Below are positions 8,601 through 18,761 of a DNA stretch of 64,000 bases, in pieces (the stretch's first letter is position 1; each line of letters opens with the position of its first letter). The DNA lies in assembly GCA_963785755.1 (NCBI GenBank), contig CAWAXG010000042.1, positions 40,142-104,141 of the forward strand, read 5' to 3'. The notes under the pieces were generated by a model. That model had not been told where the DNA came from. It ran no database searches and saw only the letters and a program-made list of their open reading frames with translations. The position numbers and the translations under genes are program-made. This stretch comes from JACCXG01 sp963785755 (GTDB lineage: Bacteria; Acidobacteriota; Vicinamibacteria; Vicinamibacterales; 2-12-FULL-66-21).

Positions 8601-10187
8601 CGCGTCCCCGATGCGGAGGCCCAGGAGCATGCCTTCAGGCGAGAACGCGTCCGGTTGCTGCTGGACGCCGTTCATGACCGGGAGATCCTTCGATTCCGTG
8701 AAGCCGAACAGATAGGTCGTGCCAGCCGCGTCGGTGACGTGTCCGCGCGCCTCGTCGTCCAGGCTGCCACCAAGGCACGACGAGAACATGAGCGTCGACG
8801 TCGCGGCGTTGAACGTCGCTGCGAACGCATCCGCCGGCTGGCAGGTGGGCAAGTGCGGGTAGAGGAGCGGAAGACCCGTCCCGCTCGTATTTCCGCTCAG
8901 CGTGACCACGTTGCCGGCGACGCCGATGCCGCGCGCGCTGTCATCGTCGAGGCCGCCGAACCTGGTCGAGAGCTCGACCGTGCCGGTTGACGAGAACCGC
9001 GCCACGAACGCATCGTGGCCGCTGGTCGATGCCTGCAGCAACGGCTGCACGGCTGGAAAATCGCTCGACCCGGTTTCGCCGGCGACATACGCACGTCCGG
9101 TCCCGTCAACCGTCATCGCGTACGTGAACTCGTCGTCGCTGCCGCCGTGGTACGTCGCGTAGGTGATCGTGCCGTTGGTGTCGAGACGCGCGAAGAAGGT
9201 GTCCGGGTGAAAGAAAGTGCCGAAGGCGGTTGTGAACTCGTTGCAGAGACCATCGGTTCCGCAGGTTGCATCAGCTGCAGTGCCGGTCACCGGGAAGTCA
9301 GCAGATTCCGTGTCGCCGGCCAGGTAGATCTGACCGCCGACGACGACCGCCGCGCTCACGACGTCGTATTCGAGGCCGCCGATGAACGTTGTCCAGTTCG
9401 TCGTCCCGTTTGGCGCCATTGCCGCGACGAACCCGTCGTTGAAGCCGACCTTCGCGCGAATTGGCGTCAGGCCGTTCAGCACGGACGAATATGAATGCCC
9501 GGCGAGATAGGCGACGCTGTTCGAGCCGATCGTGACAGTGAGACCGTAGTCGGCTGCCGGACCATTCACCAGCGCCGAGCTGTAGACGCCAGAACCATCG
9601 GCGTGGAGGCGGGTGACGAATGCCGCGGTGCCTCCCGAATTCCCGAGGCCGTTGGTCACGGGGAAATTAGCGGAGAAGGTTGCGCCGCCGACGACGATTC
9701 GACCCTGCGGATCGATCGCGATCCCGAACCCGTAATCGTCGTTGCCGCCGCCGATATAGGTGACGAAGTCGACGGCGCCGCCGCCCGGCAGAAGCTTGAT
9801 GACGAAGACGTCGGCCCAATTCCCAGGCTTCGTCTGCCCGAACAACGCGGGAGACGTCGTGTAGCCGCTCAGGTACAGGCTTCCGTCGGGACCTGTCGTT
9901 GCGGTCTCGATCGTCTCGTCGCCCGTGCCGCCGATGTAGCTGCCATACGTCAGGATCGGGTCGACGACGAGCGTATGCGCGGTATCGTACGGCTCGGCGA
10001 GGAACCCGAGGGTGTGCGGGTCCAGCAGCACGTAACCGCCGCGAACAGGTTTGCGCACGCCGTCGATGTCCTGATACATGACCGGCGCGCGCTGGACGAG
10101 CGTGCCGGTTTCCAGCGCAATCTCGGCTTCGCCGTTCTGGTTGATTGAGACTCTCGACCGCTCCGTCGAGCCGCAGGCGGAAGGCAT
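8451..10187 (-). CDS. SBBP-repeat beta-propeller segment of the giant secreted protein
   Basis: Open frame of 578 residues forming the SBBP part of the multidomain gene. After a DUF7948-like strand region (VQRAPVMYQDIDG, DPHTLGF) comes LTYGSYIGGTGDET, then successive SBBP blades each with the pattern GGS-x-D-x-G/A-V-D-G-x-G-x-x-Y-V-A-G-x-T-x-S-x-DFP (for example TGRAYVAGETGSSDFP and QIYLAGDTESADFP). The segment closes with a thrombospondin-3 calcium motif DADGDGVVDGRDNC, where the frame breaks. SBBP proteins are extracellular propellers of unknown ligand, common in Acidobacteriota and Planctomycetota. The methionine at the 5' end is internal: upstream coding continues in another frame to the signal peptide at 10733. 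Confidence 0.8.
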   Translation of the reverse strand: MPSACGSTERSRVSINQNGEAEIALETGTLVQRAPVMYQDIDGVRKPVRGGYVLLDPHTLGFLAEPYDTAHTLVVDPILTYGSYIGGTGDETIETATTGPDGSLYLSGYTTSPALFGQTKPGNWADVFVIKLLPGGGAVDFVTYIGGGNDDYGFGIAIDPQGRIVVGGATFSANFPVTNGLGNSGGTAAFVTRLHADGSGVYSSALVNGPAADYGLTVTIGSNSVAYLAGHSYSSVLNGLTPIRAKVGFNDGFVAAMAPNGTTNWTTFIGGLEYDVVSAAVVVGGQIYLAGDTESADFPVTGTAADATCGTDGLCNEFTTAFGTFFHPDTFFARLDTNGTITYATYHGGSDDEFTYAMTVDGTGRAYVAGETGSSDFPAVQPLLQASTSGHDAFVARFSSTGTVELSTRFGGLDDDSARGIGVAGNVVTLSGNTSGTGLPLLYPHLPTCQPADAFAATFNAATSTLMFSSCLGGSLDDEARGHVTDAAGTTYLFGFTESKDLPVMNGVQQQPDAFSPEGMLLGLRIGDADGDGVVDGRDNCAYHVECESSGHGPGRRRRRLRSQSQRRRQHEHAAGRA

Positions 10188-10733
10188 CGAGCCGCGCGCC
10201 GGGCTTCACGAAGACGTCGGTACTCGAGCAGGCGATCGTTGCCGTACATCCGCACGTCGATGCCGGGATAGGCGTCGATCACGCGGATGCTGCCGAACAG
10301 CCCGGCGTTGCGGACCCACTTCGATTGATCCTGTCCGACCAGGTAGTTGACTCTGCCGCCAAGCGGATCCTCGAAGCGAACAGCCGCGTCGCGTTTCGCG
10401 CCCAGGAGCCGCATCGACAGGTTGGAGTAGGTGATGTCGTCCCGCGACGGCAGATCGTGTCCCTGACGGAATCGCCCACTCTCGGCGTGACGTCGTGCCG
10501 GTTTCTGGGCAACGCGCAGGCGCCACTCGTCCGGCGTAATCGCCAGCGTCATCCCCGGCACGCGCGCGAGTGCTCGGTACTTCTGGGGACGCCTGGCCGG
10601 CGTTCTCTTCGAACGCGAGCGGCAGCCGAATGGACGACGGCGCTTGTGACGGCGGCGCGCCGGCTTTTTCCGCGCCGACGGAACTCCCCAGGCACAGTGC
10701 GACGCCAACGACGAGGGCAAGACTTCTGCGCAT
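10188..10733 (-). pseudogene. Signal peptide and N-terminal domain of the giant SBBP protein, frameshifted
   Basis: The real start appears to be the ATG at 10733, preceded by GGGAGA, giving a clear signal peptide (MRRSLALVVGVALCLGSSVGA) and the DUF7948-type opening LAFEENAGQ. The frame then changes near 10590; the second frame gives MTLAITPDEWRLRVAQK and, from about 10440, a long clean run including SMRLLGAKRDAAVRFED and IDAYPGIDVRMYGNDRLLEY. It changes again near 10220 (FVKPGARLDAFRLRLDG) and near 10155 into the SBBP frame. Joined up, the gene would span 10733 to 5066, roughly 1,890 codons. Confidence 0.7.
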
Positions 10734-11061
10734 TGAATCGATCTCCCGAATCGGAGCCGCTCTGACTTTCAAGATCGCGTCATGAAGCGACACGTCGCAC
10801 ACGACGTCAGGTGAGAGGCCCCGCTGACAATTAGCAAGGCTGCCGCCGGACGGGAGTGGAGGTGAGTCGGGTCATTAACCCTTTGAAACGCAATGGCCTG
10901 GCGGTACTCGCGAGTGGCGAACGGGCATCGAGTCCAAGATCGGCCGCGGCCCCTAACTGTCACGGGAATGACGATTCTGATGGGGTTGGTTCCGGGGGGA
11001 CGGAAAAAGCAACAGGGACGTCGCGATATAGTCTCCGAGGCCACGAGCCGGAGGTTGCGAC
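10734..11061. other. Intergenic gap between divergent genes
   Basis: A 328-bp gap between the divergent SBBP gene (minus) and the CE15-like esterase (plus). It must hold both promoters. I see no convincing coding frame, long hairpin or recognisable operator. A GGAGG just before 11062 is the ribosome site of the esterase gene. Confidence 0.5.
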
Positions 11062-12481
11062 ATGAGGCTGCGTCTAGTGATGGGACTCATCGGCGGCGAT
11101 TACCGCGGGAATGGCGCTCGGCGCGCAGCAACCGGTCGGCCCGCCGCCCGCCGCGCCGCAGGGGCAGACGCCGCCGGCCGGCGCCCGCAGCAACAACCTC
11201 GGCTCCGACGCGAACGGCAACCCGCTGCGGCTCGCGTTCAAGACCAACCACGTCTCGAACTACGACGAGTCCAAGGTCAAGCCGTACACGCTGCCCGATC
11301 CCCTGATCATGGCCGACGGCAAACCCGTCCGCGATGCCCGGGCATGGCCGGCGCGGCGCGCGGAGATCCTGCGCCTGTACGAATCGGAGATCTACGGACG
11401 CATTCCCGCGAACACGCCGAAGGTGACGTGGCAGGTCACCGAGACGGACCCGCAGGCACGCGAAGGCGCGTCGATCCGCAAGCGCATCGTCGGCACCATC
11501 GGGGAGGGCGCCGACGCGCCGAAGATCAACCTGACGCTGCATACGCCGGCACAGGCGAAGCAGCCGGTGCCGATCATCCTGCTGGTGAACTTCGGCGGCG
11601 GGACGCCTCAGCCTCCCGCCACGCCGCCAGCCGCGGCACAACCGGCGGCGACCGCGCCCGCGACGGCCACGACGCCCGCGGCGCCGGTATCGGGCGCGCC
11701 GGCTGCGGCAGCCGGACGAGGCCGAGGCGGTCCGCCGTCAGATCCGCCGGTCGCCGCCGAGATCCTCGCGCGCGGCTGGGGCTATGCGACCGTGGGCTAC
11801 AACGACATTCAACCGGACCGCGCCAATGCGTGGACGCAGGGAGTGATCGGCCGCACGCTGGCGAGCGGCGCGGAGCAGCCTGCCGCCGACGAGTGGGGAA
11901 CGATCAGCGCGTGGTCGTGGGGCATCAGCCGGATTCTCGACTATCTCGAGACCGACAAAGCGGTGAACGCGAAACAGGTCGCGGTGCAGGGGCACTCGCG
12001 TCTCGGCAAGACCGTACTGTGGGCGTCGGCGAAGGACCAACGGATAGCGGCCGTGTTCTCCAGCTGCTCGGGCGAGATGGGCGCGGCACTGGCGCGTCGC
12101 GATTGGGGAGAAACGGTTGACGACATGGCGCAGAACTTCGCCTGGCAGTTCGCGGGAAACCTTCAGAAGTGGGTCGGACGATGGAACGAGATGCCGGTCG
12201 ACTCGCACATGCTGATCGCGCTCAGCGCGCCGCGTCCCGTCTTCGTCACCGGCGGAACCACGGATCAGTGGGCCGATCCCGTCGGCATGTTCAAGGCGCA
12301 GGTGAGCGCCGGACCGGTATTCCGGCTGCTGGGCAAGCGGGATCTGGGAACGACCGAGCTGCCGCCGCTCGATACGCCGCTGACGGCGGGCGATCTCGGC
12401 TGGCACTACCACACCGGCGGGCACACCGCGACGCCGGCCGACTGGAAGGCGTTTCTCGAGTTCCTCGGTAAGTACTTCTGA
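11062..12481 (+). CDS. CE15-like (glucuronoyl) esterase, secreted; frameshift in signal peptide
   Basis: Alpha/beta-hydrolase of about 470 residues like bacterial CE15 glucuronoyl esterases, which cut ester bonds between lignin and glucuronoxylan. The nucleophile elbow is GHSRLGKTVLWA, followed by the family element SSCSGEMGAALARRDWGE and, near the end, the histidine region HYHTGGHTATPADW. Between the strand ending LVNFGGG and RGWGYATV lies a Pro/Ala-rich low-complexity insert of about 50 residues, unusual for the fold. An uninterrupted frame starts only at 11111, but the ATG at 11062 follows GGAGG and opens a hydrophobic leader (MRLRLVMGLIG) that continues as ITAGMALGAQQ after a one-base shift near 11090, so the true protein is probably exported. 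Substrate is inferred from the family only. Confidence 0.8.
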
Positions 12482-12499
12482 GCGCCACTTCCGCGCGCG

Positions 12500-13777
<1,278 letters not shown>

Positions 13778-13810
13778 CGCGCCATGCTAACAAAAGCTGT
13801 CACCTTGAAC

Positions 13811-13830
13811 CCTTCGACAGGCTCAGGGCA
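13811..13830. repeat. Short dispersed repeat CCTTCGACAGGCTCAGGGCA
   Basis: This exact 20-mer core is a widespread intergenic repeat in many bacterial genomes. Only one copy is visible here. It lies just upstream of the PQQ-propeller gene. The call rests on recognition of the motif, not on a second copy in the window. Confidence 0.5.
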
Positions 13831-14051
13831 GGCCGATATCGCAAGCGTCGACATACAAGCTTGTCCGGCGGGTTACACATTCAGTCGGAACCGGCGGTTC
13901 AGCCACTAATCTTGTGGTTCAGCCGGGCCGTCAATCTCAGCCGCAGTTTGGTCGGCCAATTGCATTAGTCGAGCACAGGCGCGCCCGAACCGGGTCGATG
14001 CGCGTGCCACCTGGACGTGCCGTCCAGACGCTGGTCAGAGGTAGGTGGACG

Positions 14052-14387
14052 ATGGAAGGCTACTTTGTCCTCGACGATCGCGGCGAACCGATACCTGAGC
14101 GGAATCTCGAGGCCTGGACTCGCTGGTTCGAACGCGCGGACCGCTCCATCAGCCGGACCATCGTGACGCCCGAGATCACCGTGCTGACGACGTTCCGCGG
14201 AGTGATCGACTCGACCGACGGCTCACCAGCCCTGTTCGAGACGCGCGTGTTCGGCGGCATTCTCGACGGCGAGGAGCAGCGGCACTGCACCCGCGCCGAA
14301 GCGATCGACGCGCACGCGGTGCTCGCCGAGTGGTGCCGGATCGCGTCCCTGCCGACGCACGGCATCACGGCAGACCAGATCCGCTGA
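14052..14387 (+). CDS. Conserved hypothetical small protein
   Basis: Soluble protein of 111 residues with no signal peptide or membrane segment. The chosen ATG follows AGGTAGGTGG; an open frame extends further upstream but that part is low quality. Central features are a beta-rich core (TVLTTFRGVIDS, PALFETRVFGG), a conserved-looking LFET-x-VFGG element, and a C-terminal helix ending AHAVLAEWC. I recognise the general look of a widely distributed uncharacterised family but no function. It runs convergently with the I9-like gene, 12 bp apart. Confidence 0.7.
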   Translation: MEGYFVLDDRGEPIPERNLEAWTRWFERADRSISRTIVTPEITVLTTFRGVIDSTDGSPALFETRVFGGILDGEEQRHCTRAEAIDAHAVLAEWCRIASLPTHGITADQIR

Positions 14388-14399
14388 CGAGGATCCGGC

Positions 14400-14639
14400 C
14401 TACCAGGTCGTCCCCGAGTCCGGCGGCCCGATGTCGATGGGCGTGTCAGGTGACACGTCCACTACGCCAGGAATCGATCGCAGCTTCGTGACGGTTTCCT
14501 CCGCGGCGGCGCCGGTGATGCTGCCGACTTCCTCGAGCACGTGCCCGACGGCAAATCCCGCTTTCTTGAGATCGGCTGTAATCTCACGAATCGGCCGATC
14601 CGGCGACGTCGTGACGATCCATCCTTTGTTCTCGGCCAT
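14400..14639 (-). CDS. Small I9/propeptide-like protein, putative protease inhibitor or chaperone
   Basis: Protein of 79 residues. The pattern of a strand (GWIVTTSP), a helix (IREITADLKKAGF), a strand (VGHVLEEVGSITG), a second helix (EETVTKLRSIPG) and a last strand (VVDVSPDTPIDIG) fits the ferredoxin-like fold of inhibitor I9 / subtilisin propeptides; similar free-standing proteins are often mislabelled as ketohydroxyglutarate aldolase. It is encoded 112 bp downstream of a subtilase on the same strand. Inference: it inhibits or helps fold that protease. Confidence 0.7.
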   Translation of the reverse strand: MAENKGWIVTTSPDRPIREITADLKKAGFAVGHVLEEVGSITGAAAEETVTKLRSIPGVVDVSPDTPIDIGPPDSGTTW

Positions 14640-14751
14640 TCTGCTGCCTCACTCTCTCCGCCGCGAGCTTCCAGCTCCCCGCTTCCGAGCGCCTGCATTC
14701 GCCGAAATGCCAGGAACTGAAAGCTCGCCAGTGGACCGCTGACGGGTTGTT

Positions 14752-16059
14752 CTACGGGGCCTGCACGATGCCCTTGCCGACCCGCACCGGCGGGAACGGC
14801 AATGGCTTCGCGCTCGCCTGCAGCTTGTTCCAGAGCGCCATGCCGCGAAGCGCGGGACTCGTTTCTGCCCAGAGGGCGGCGCATCCGGCGACGTGCGGCG
14901 TCGCCATGCTCGTGCCGCTCTTCGTTCCGTACCGCGTCGGCCGCGGCACCGAGGAGAACACGTCGCGTCCCGGCGCGGCGATTTCGATCTTGCCGAAGTT
15001 CGAGAAGCTCGAGGGACTGAGCGTCTGATCGAGCGACGCGACACTCAGGATCGTCGGCGAGTTCGCCGGTGCGCCGGTCGCGGCGGCGTCGTTCCCGGCG
15101 GCCGCGACGATCAGGCAGCCGCGGCTCAGCGCCGACGTGCCCGCCGCGGTATAGGCGGCCTGGACGGGCCCGGGTCCGCCAAGCGACATCGAGATGACCG
15201 GGCAGCGGTTGGCGATCGCCCAGTTCATCCCCGCCAGCACGGTTGCGGTCGTGCCCGATCCGGAATTGGTCAGCACCTTCCCGACGAAGATCGGCGCGCG
15301 ATAGGCGATGCCGTAGCGCGGCGTCGTCCCGACTGGCGCCTTCGGTCCGCACGCCGTCCCGATGCAGTGCGTGCCGTGGCTGTGGAGATCCTGAACGGGC
15401 TGGCCGACGAAGGTCTGCGACGCGATCGCCCGGCCCGCGAAATCGGGATGTCCGAGATCCATGCCGCTATCGAGCACCGCGACCTTGATCCCCGCGCCGC
15501 TGCGCACACTCGGCGGCACCTTGCAGCGGATCAGGCCCCAGGTCGCACCGACCACGGCCGGGTCGACTTCGAGCTCGAGCTCGCTTTCCGACGGCGCCCT
15601 GAGGTCCTGCGCGATCGCTTCGGCCGCACGCACGAATCCTCGCAGGTACAACGTGTTCGCGTCGGCGTTCGCAAAGACGAAGTATTCCGGTTCGATGGCT
15701 TCGATCGGGCTGTCGTGGGGGATCTCCGTCTGCGCGCTGAGGCCACGCTGGTTCAACGCCGCCCCGCTGATCACCGCGGCGCCGATCTCAGGAAACACCA
15801 ACGCTTCGGCGTCGCCGACCGCGTCGGGCGACACGGCCTGCTCCTTGAACTCCCGCGCGTCCGCGACGCGGAATCCCTGCGCATTCAGTGACCGCACGGC
15901 ATCGTCGGTGGCGTTTTCCTTGTAGGTGACGATGTAGCGCCCCGTTTCCAGGCTCTCGTCGCCGCGCTGGAGCGCCGCCGTCAGCAGGTCATCGACCGAG
16001 GCGGACACACGCAGCTCCGCGGACTGTTTTGGCGGCTGCTTCCCGTTCTTCTTCGCCAT
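14752..16059 (-). CDS. Subtilisin-like serine protease (S8 family)
   Basis: Peptidase of 435 residues. The catalytic triad is readable: Asp197 (VAVLDSGMD), His228 (HSHGTHCIGT) and Ser384 (GTSMATPHVAG), with the oxyanion Asn323 (AAAGND). Residues about 40-135 form an I9-like prodomain (ETGRYIVTYKENATDDAV). The start follows a strong AAAGGAGG. Notably there is no signal peptide: the N-terminus is lysine-rich and polar (MAKKNGKQPPKQ), so the enzyme may be cytoplasmic or leave by another route. Paired with the I9-like small protein downstream. Confidence 0.93.
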   Translation of the reverse strand: MAKKNGKQPPKQSAELRVSASVDDLLTAALQRGDESLETGRYIVTYKENATDDAVRSLNAQGFRVADAREFKEQAVSPDAVGDAEALVFPEIGAAVISGAALNQRGLSAQTEIPHDSPIEAIEPEYFVFANADANTLYLRGFVRAAEAIAQDLRAPSESELELEVDPAVVGATWGLIRCKVPPSVRSGAGIKVAVLDSGMDLGHPDFAGRAIASQTFVGQPVQDLHSHGTHCIGTACGPKAPVGTTPRYGIAYRAPIFVGKVLTNSGSGTTATVLAGMNWAIANRCPVISMSLGGPGPVQAAYTAAGTSALSRGCLIVAAAGNDAAATGAPANSPTILSVASLDQTLSPSSFSNFGKIEIAAPGRDVFSSVPRPTRYGTKSGTSMATPHVAGCAALWAETSPALRGMALWNKLQASAKPLPFPPVRVGKGIVQAP

Positions 16060-16422
16060 GGATGCCTCCTTTACGAGTCGTGATCAGATCCCGAGATGGG
16101 AACAAGTCGAAGCACTAGGCAGAGGGCTCTGCTGATCGGTCCCTCCTGACGCCCGCGTCCGGGCAGCTCTGGTGACGTTGAGAGAGACCGTCCTTGTAAC
16201 GCTTACGGGTGAGGCAGTCAAGGACTATTCAGCCAGAAAGCAGACTTAAGTCCGCTTCTGTGCCAACTCCGCGTGGACGCCGCGACACAGCAGATTCATA
16301 GACCATGGTGTCGAGCATCCGCGCGACGTTTCAGAATCGAGGCTGTAAAGATTGGTTGGAAGGCGGGTTGGGCTGCATCCGGCTGAACTGCGGCCATCCC
16401 ATCGAGATCCTCGAGCCCGCGA
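16060..16422. other. Intergenic gap upstream of the subtilase
   Basis: A 363-bp gap that should hold the subtilase promoter and the 3' region of the MFS operon. Apart from the AAAGGAGG ribosome site next to 16060 I see no gene, no perfect long dyad and no member of the repeat families found elsewhere in the window. Confidence 0.5.
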
Positions 16423-17643
16423 TCAAGGCTCTCGCTGCGCTGTTGTGACGGATGCTGGCCCTGCCCCCCCGGCGAGCAGTAGAACCCCGACCACATTCGA
16501 CGCCCCTAACACGCCGAACGCGATCGCCCAGCTCGTCACCGATTCGCCTCCCGCGACATCGAGTACGCTGCCGACGATCGCGGAACCCGCGGACGCGGCC
16601 GCAAAGCCAGCCATCGAATACAGGGCCATCGCGGTGCCGCGACTGCCGGCCGGCGCGACCGCGACGATGCCGGCGGTCAGCGCCGCGGAGTCGGCGCTGA
16701 TGAATACGGTGTAGATCACGCCGACGGTCAGGATCGCCGCCCAGTTCGCCGCGGCCGACAGACCGAACGCGACGCTCGCCGCCGCGGCCATCGTCATGAC
16801 CACGAGGATGACCACGCGCCGATCGAATCGGGCGCTCAGCTCCGCCCCGGCCAGACTCGCAGGGACACCGACGAGTGCGATGAGCGCGGCGAGCGTGGCC
16901 GGACTGGCGAACGTATCCCGGCCTTGCGCGATCGCGCAGAACGTCAGAAAGGGCACGAGCCACGCGCGCACGCCGAACAGCTCCCACATGTGGCAGGCAT
17001 AGCCGGCGACGAAGCGCATCGCCTCCGCCGATCGGAACACCTCGCGCCATCGTCCGTGTTCAGCGCCGCGGCCACCGCCGTGCGGCTGCATCGGCGGGAT
17101 GAAGAAGAACATCAGCGCCCACGCGAGCGCCGGCCCGGCCGCGATCGTGACCATCGCGAGCCGCCACGTCATCACTTCCACCAGCTGACCGATCCAGTAG
17201 AACGACAGGCTCGAGCCAATCGTGAACGATGTGGTGTAGAGGGCCACGTAGCGCGGATGGGGGACGACACCCAGGCGGTCGGCGATGAGCTTCAGACCGG
17301 GCATGTAGGTTCCGGCGAGGCTCGCGCCGGCCAGAATCTGCAAGGGCAGCGCGGTCCAGAGTCCGTCAGCCGCGATCCCGAATCCGACCGCGGCGGCGGC
17401 TGCCAGCGACGTCGCCGCCAGCCACACCGTGCGTGCATCCATCCGGTCGGTCAGGCTGGCGAGCACCGGCACGGCCGCCATGTAGCCGGCGTAGTAGCCG
17501 CTGCTGATCCATCCGATCGCCGTGTTGGAGAGCTGCCAGGTCGAGCGCAGTTCCGTCTGCACCGCGAGGAACATGGAGAACGGCGACATGCCGAGGATCT
17601 CGGCGACGCAGATGATCGCGACGATGCGGCCGGGGCGGGTCAT
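16423..17643 (-). CDS. MFS transporter
   Basis: Major facilitator of 406 residues with about twelve hydrophobic segments and no signal peptide. The loop between helices 2 and 3 has a degenerate form of the family motif (LASLTDRMDARTVW), and the second half repeats it (LSARFDRRVVIL). It begins 22 bp after the zinc alcohol dehydrogenase stop on the same strand, so the two are likely co-transcribed; it may carry the substrate or product of that enzyme. Substrate unknown. Confidence 0.88.
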   Translation of the reverse strand: MTRPGRIVAIICVAEILGMSPFSMFLAVQTELRSTWQLSNTAIGWISSGYYAGYMAAVPVLASLTDRMDARTVWLAATSLAAAAAVGFGIAADGLWTALPLQILAGASLAGTYMPGLKLIADRLGVVPHPRYVALYTTSFTIGSSLSFYWIGQLVEVMTWRLAMVTIAAGPALAWALMFFFIPPMQPHGGGRGAEHGRWREVFRSAEAMRFVAGYACHMWELFGVRAWLVPFLTFCAIAQGRDTFASPATLAALIALVGVPASLAGAELSARFDRRVVILVVMTMAAAASVAFGLSAAANWAAILTVGVIYTVFISADSAALTAGIVAVAPAGSRGTAMALYSMAGFAAASAGSAIVGSVLDVAGGESVTSWAIAFGVLGASNVVGVLLLAGGAGPASVTTAQREP

Positions 17644-17665
17644 CGGCCGCGACCGTGCGGCCCGA

Positions 17666-18715
17666 TCACGACGGGTTCGGGAGCAGGACGGACTTGATCA
17701 CGCGACGGTCGTGCATCGCGTCGAACGCATCGCGCCACTTTTCGAGCGGCGCGCGCATGCCGACGATCGTCTCGGGCATCGTGAGACGGCGGTCGAGGAG
17801 ATGGATGACGCGCTCCCAGACCGGATAGTTGTGGCTGAAGGAGCCCTGGAGCCTGATGTTCCGCAGCACCAGGGGATTCAGATCGACCGTGATGCTGTCC
17901 GGTGACCAGCCGACCTTCGTGATCGCGCCGTCGGGCCGCACGAGGCGCAGCGCGTCGTTGACTGCCTGGCTCGCGCCGGTCGCGTCGCAGACCAGGTCGG
18001 CCCCTTCGGGTCTGAACGCGCGGACGATCTCTTCGAGATTCTGCTGCTGCAGATCGACCGTGTCGGTGGCGCCGAGCTGCCGGGCGGCCACGAGACGCGA
18101 GGCATCCGCCGAGACGCCGGCCACGATCAGGGGGTTGGCACCAGCCAATGCCGCCATGCGGGTGCACAAAAGGCCGATCGGTCCCGGGCCCAGAACCACC
18201 ACGAGATCGCCCGGCCGGATCGTGGAATTCACACACATCGTCTGGTAGGCGACGGCGTGCGGTTCCGCCAGGCACGCGAGGTCGAACGGCAGGGTGTCGG
18301 GGATATTGTGGAGGCAGCGTGCCGGCACGCGCACCCATTGCGCCATGGCGCCGTCGAGGCCGTATCCGAACCCCTTGCGCGACGGGCAGAGGTTGTAGCG
18401 GCCAGTACGGCAGAGCAGGCAGTTCCCGCAGATCTCGGCGGCGGTCTCGCTCACCACGCGGTCGCCCTCACGGAAGCCGCGAACGCCAGGCCCGAGCCTG
18501 GCCACGGTGCCGCCGAACTCGTGGCCGAGCACGACCGGCACGTTCACGGTCCACGAATGCGTGTTGTGCGCCTGATGAACGTCCGAGCCGCAGACCGATA
18601 CTCCGCCGACCTTCAGCAGAACCTCACCCTCGCCGATGTCCGGAACGGGGACTTCGCGGAGCTCGACGGCGTGGGGTTGCAGGGCGTAATGAACGACGGC
18701 GGGATGCGTCTGCAT
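17666..18715 (-). CDS. Zinc-dependent medium-chain alcohol/polyol dehydrogenase
   Basis: MDR-superfamily oxidoreductase of 349 residues, a normal length. Catalytic zinc ligands are Cys42 (VCGSDVHQ), His65-Glu66 (GHEFGG) and a later Glu; the structural zinc lobe has Cys96, Cys99, Cys102 and Cys110. The NAD(P) Rossmann motif is VVVLGPGPIGLL. It is most like the sorbitol / L-threonine dehydrogenase branch (polyol oxidation to ketose), but the substrate cannot be fixed from sequence. First gene of a probable two-gene operon with the MFS transporter. Confidence 0.92.
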   Translation of the reverse strand: MQTHPAVVHYALQPHAVELREVPVPDIGEGEVLLKVGGVSVCGSDVHQAHNTHSWTVNVPVVLGHEFGGTVARLGPGVRGFREGDRVVSETAAEICGNCLLCRTGRYNLCPSRKGFGYGLDGAMAQWVRVPARCLHNIPDTLPFDLACLAEPHAVAYQTMCVNSTIRPGDLVVVLGPGPIGLLCTRMAALAGANPLIVAGVSADASRLVAARQLGATDTVDLQQQNLEEIVRAFRPEGADLVCDATGASQAVNDALRLVRPDGAITKVGWSPDSITVDLNPLVLRNIRLQGSFSHNYPVWERVIHLLDRRLTMPETIVGMRAPLEKWRDAFDAMHDRRVIKSVLLPNPS

Positions 18716-18761
18716 GCGCCTCGTAACTTATCAGGAGTCACTGGGCTGGGCTAGACATCTC

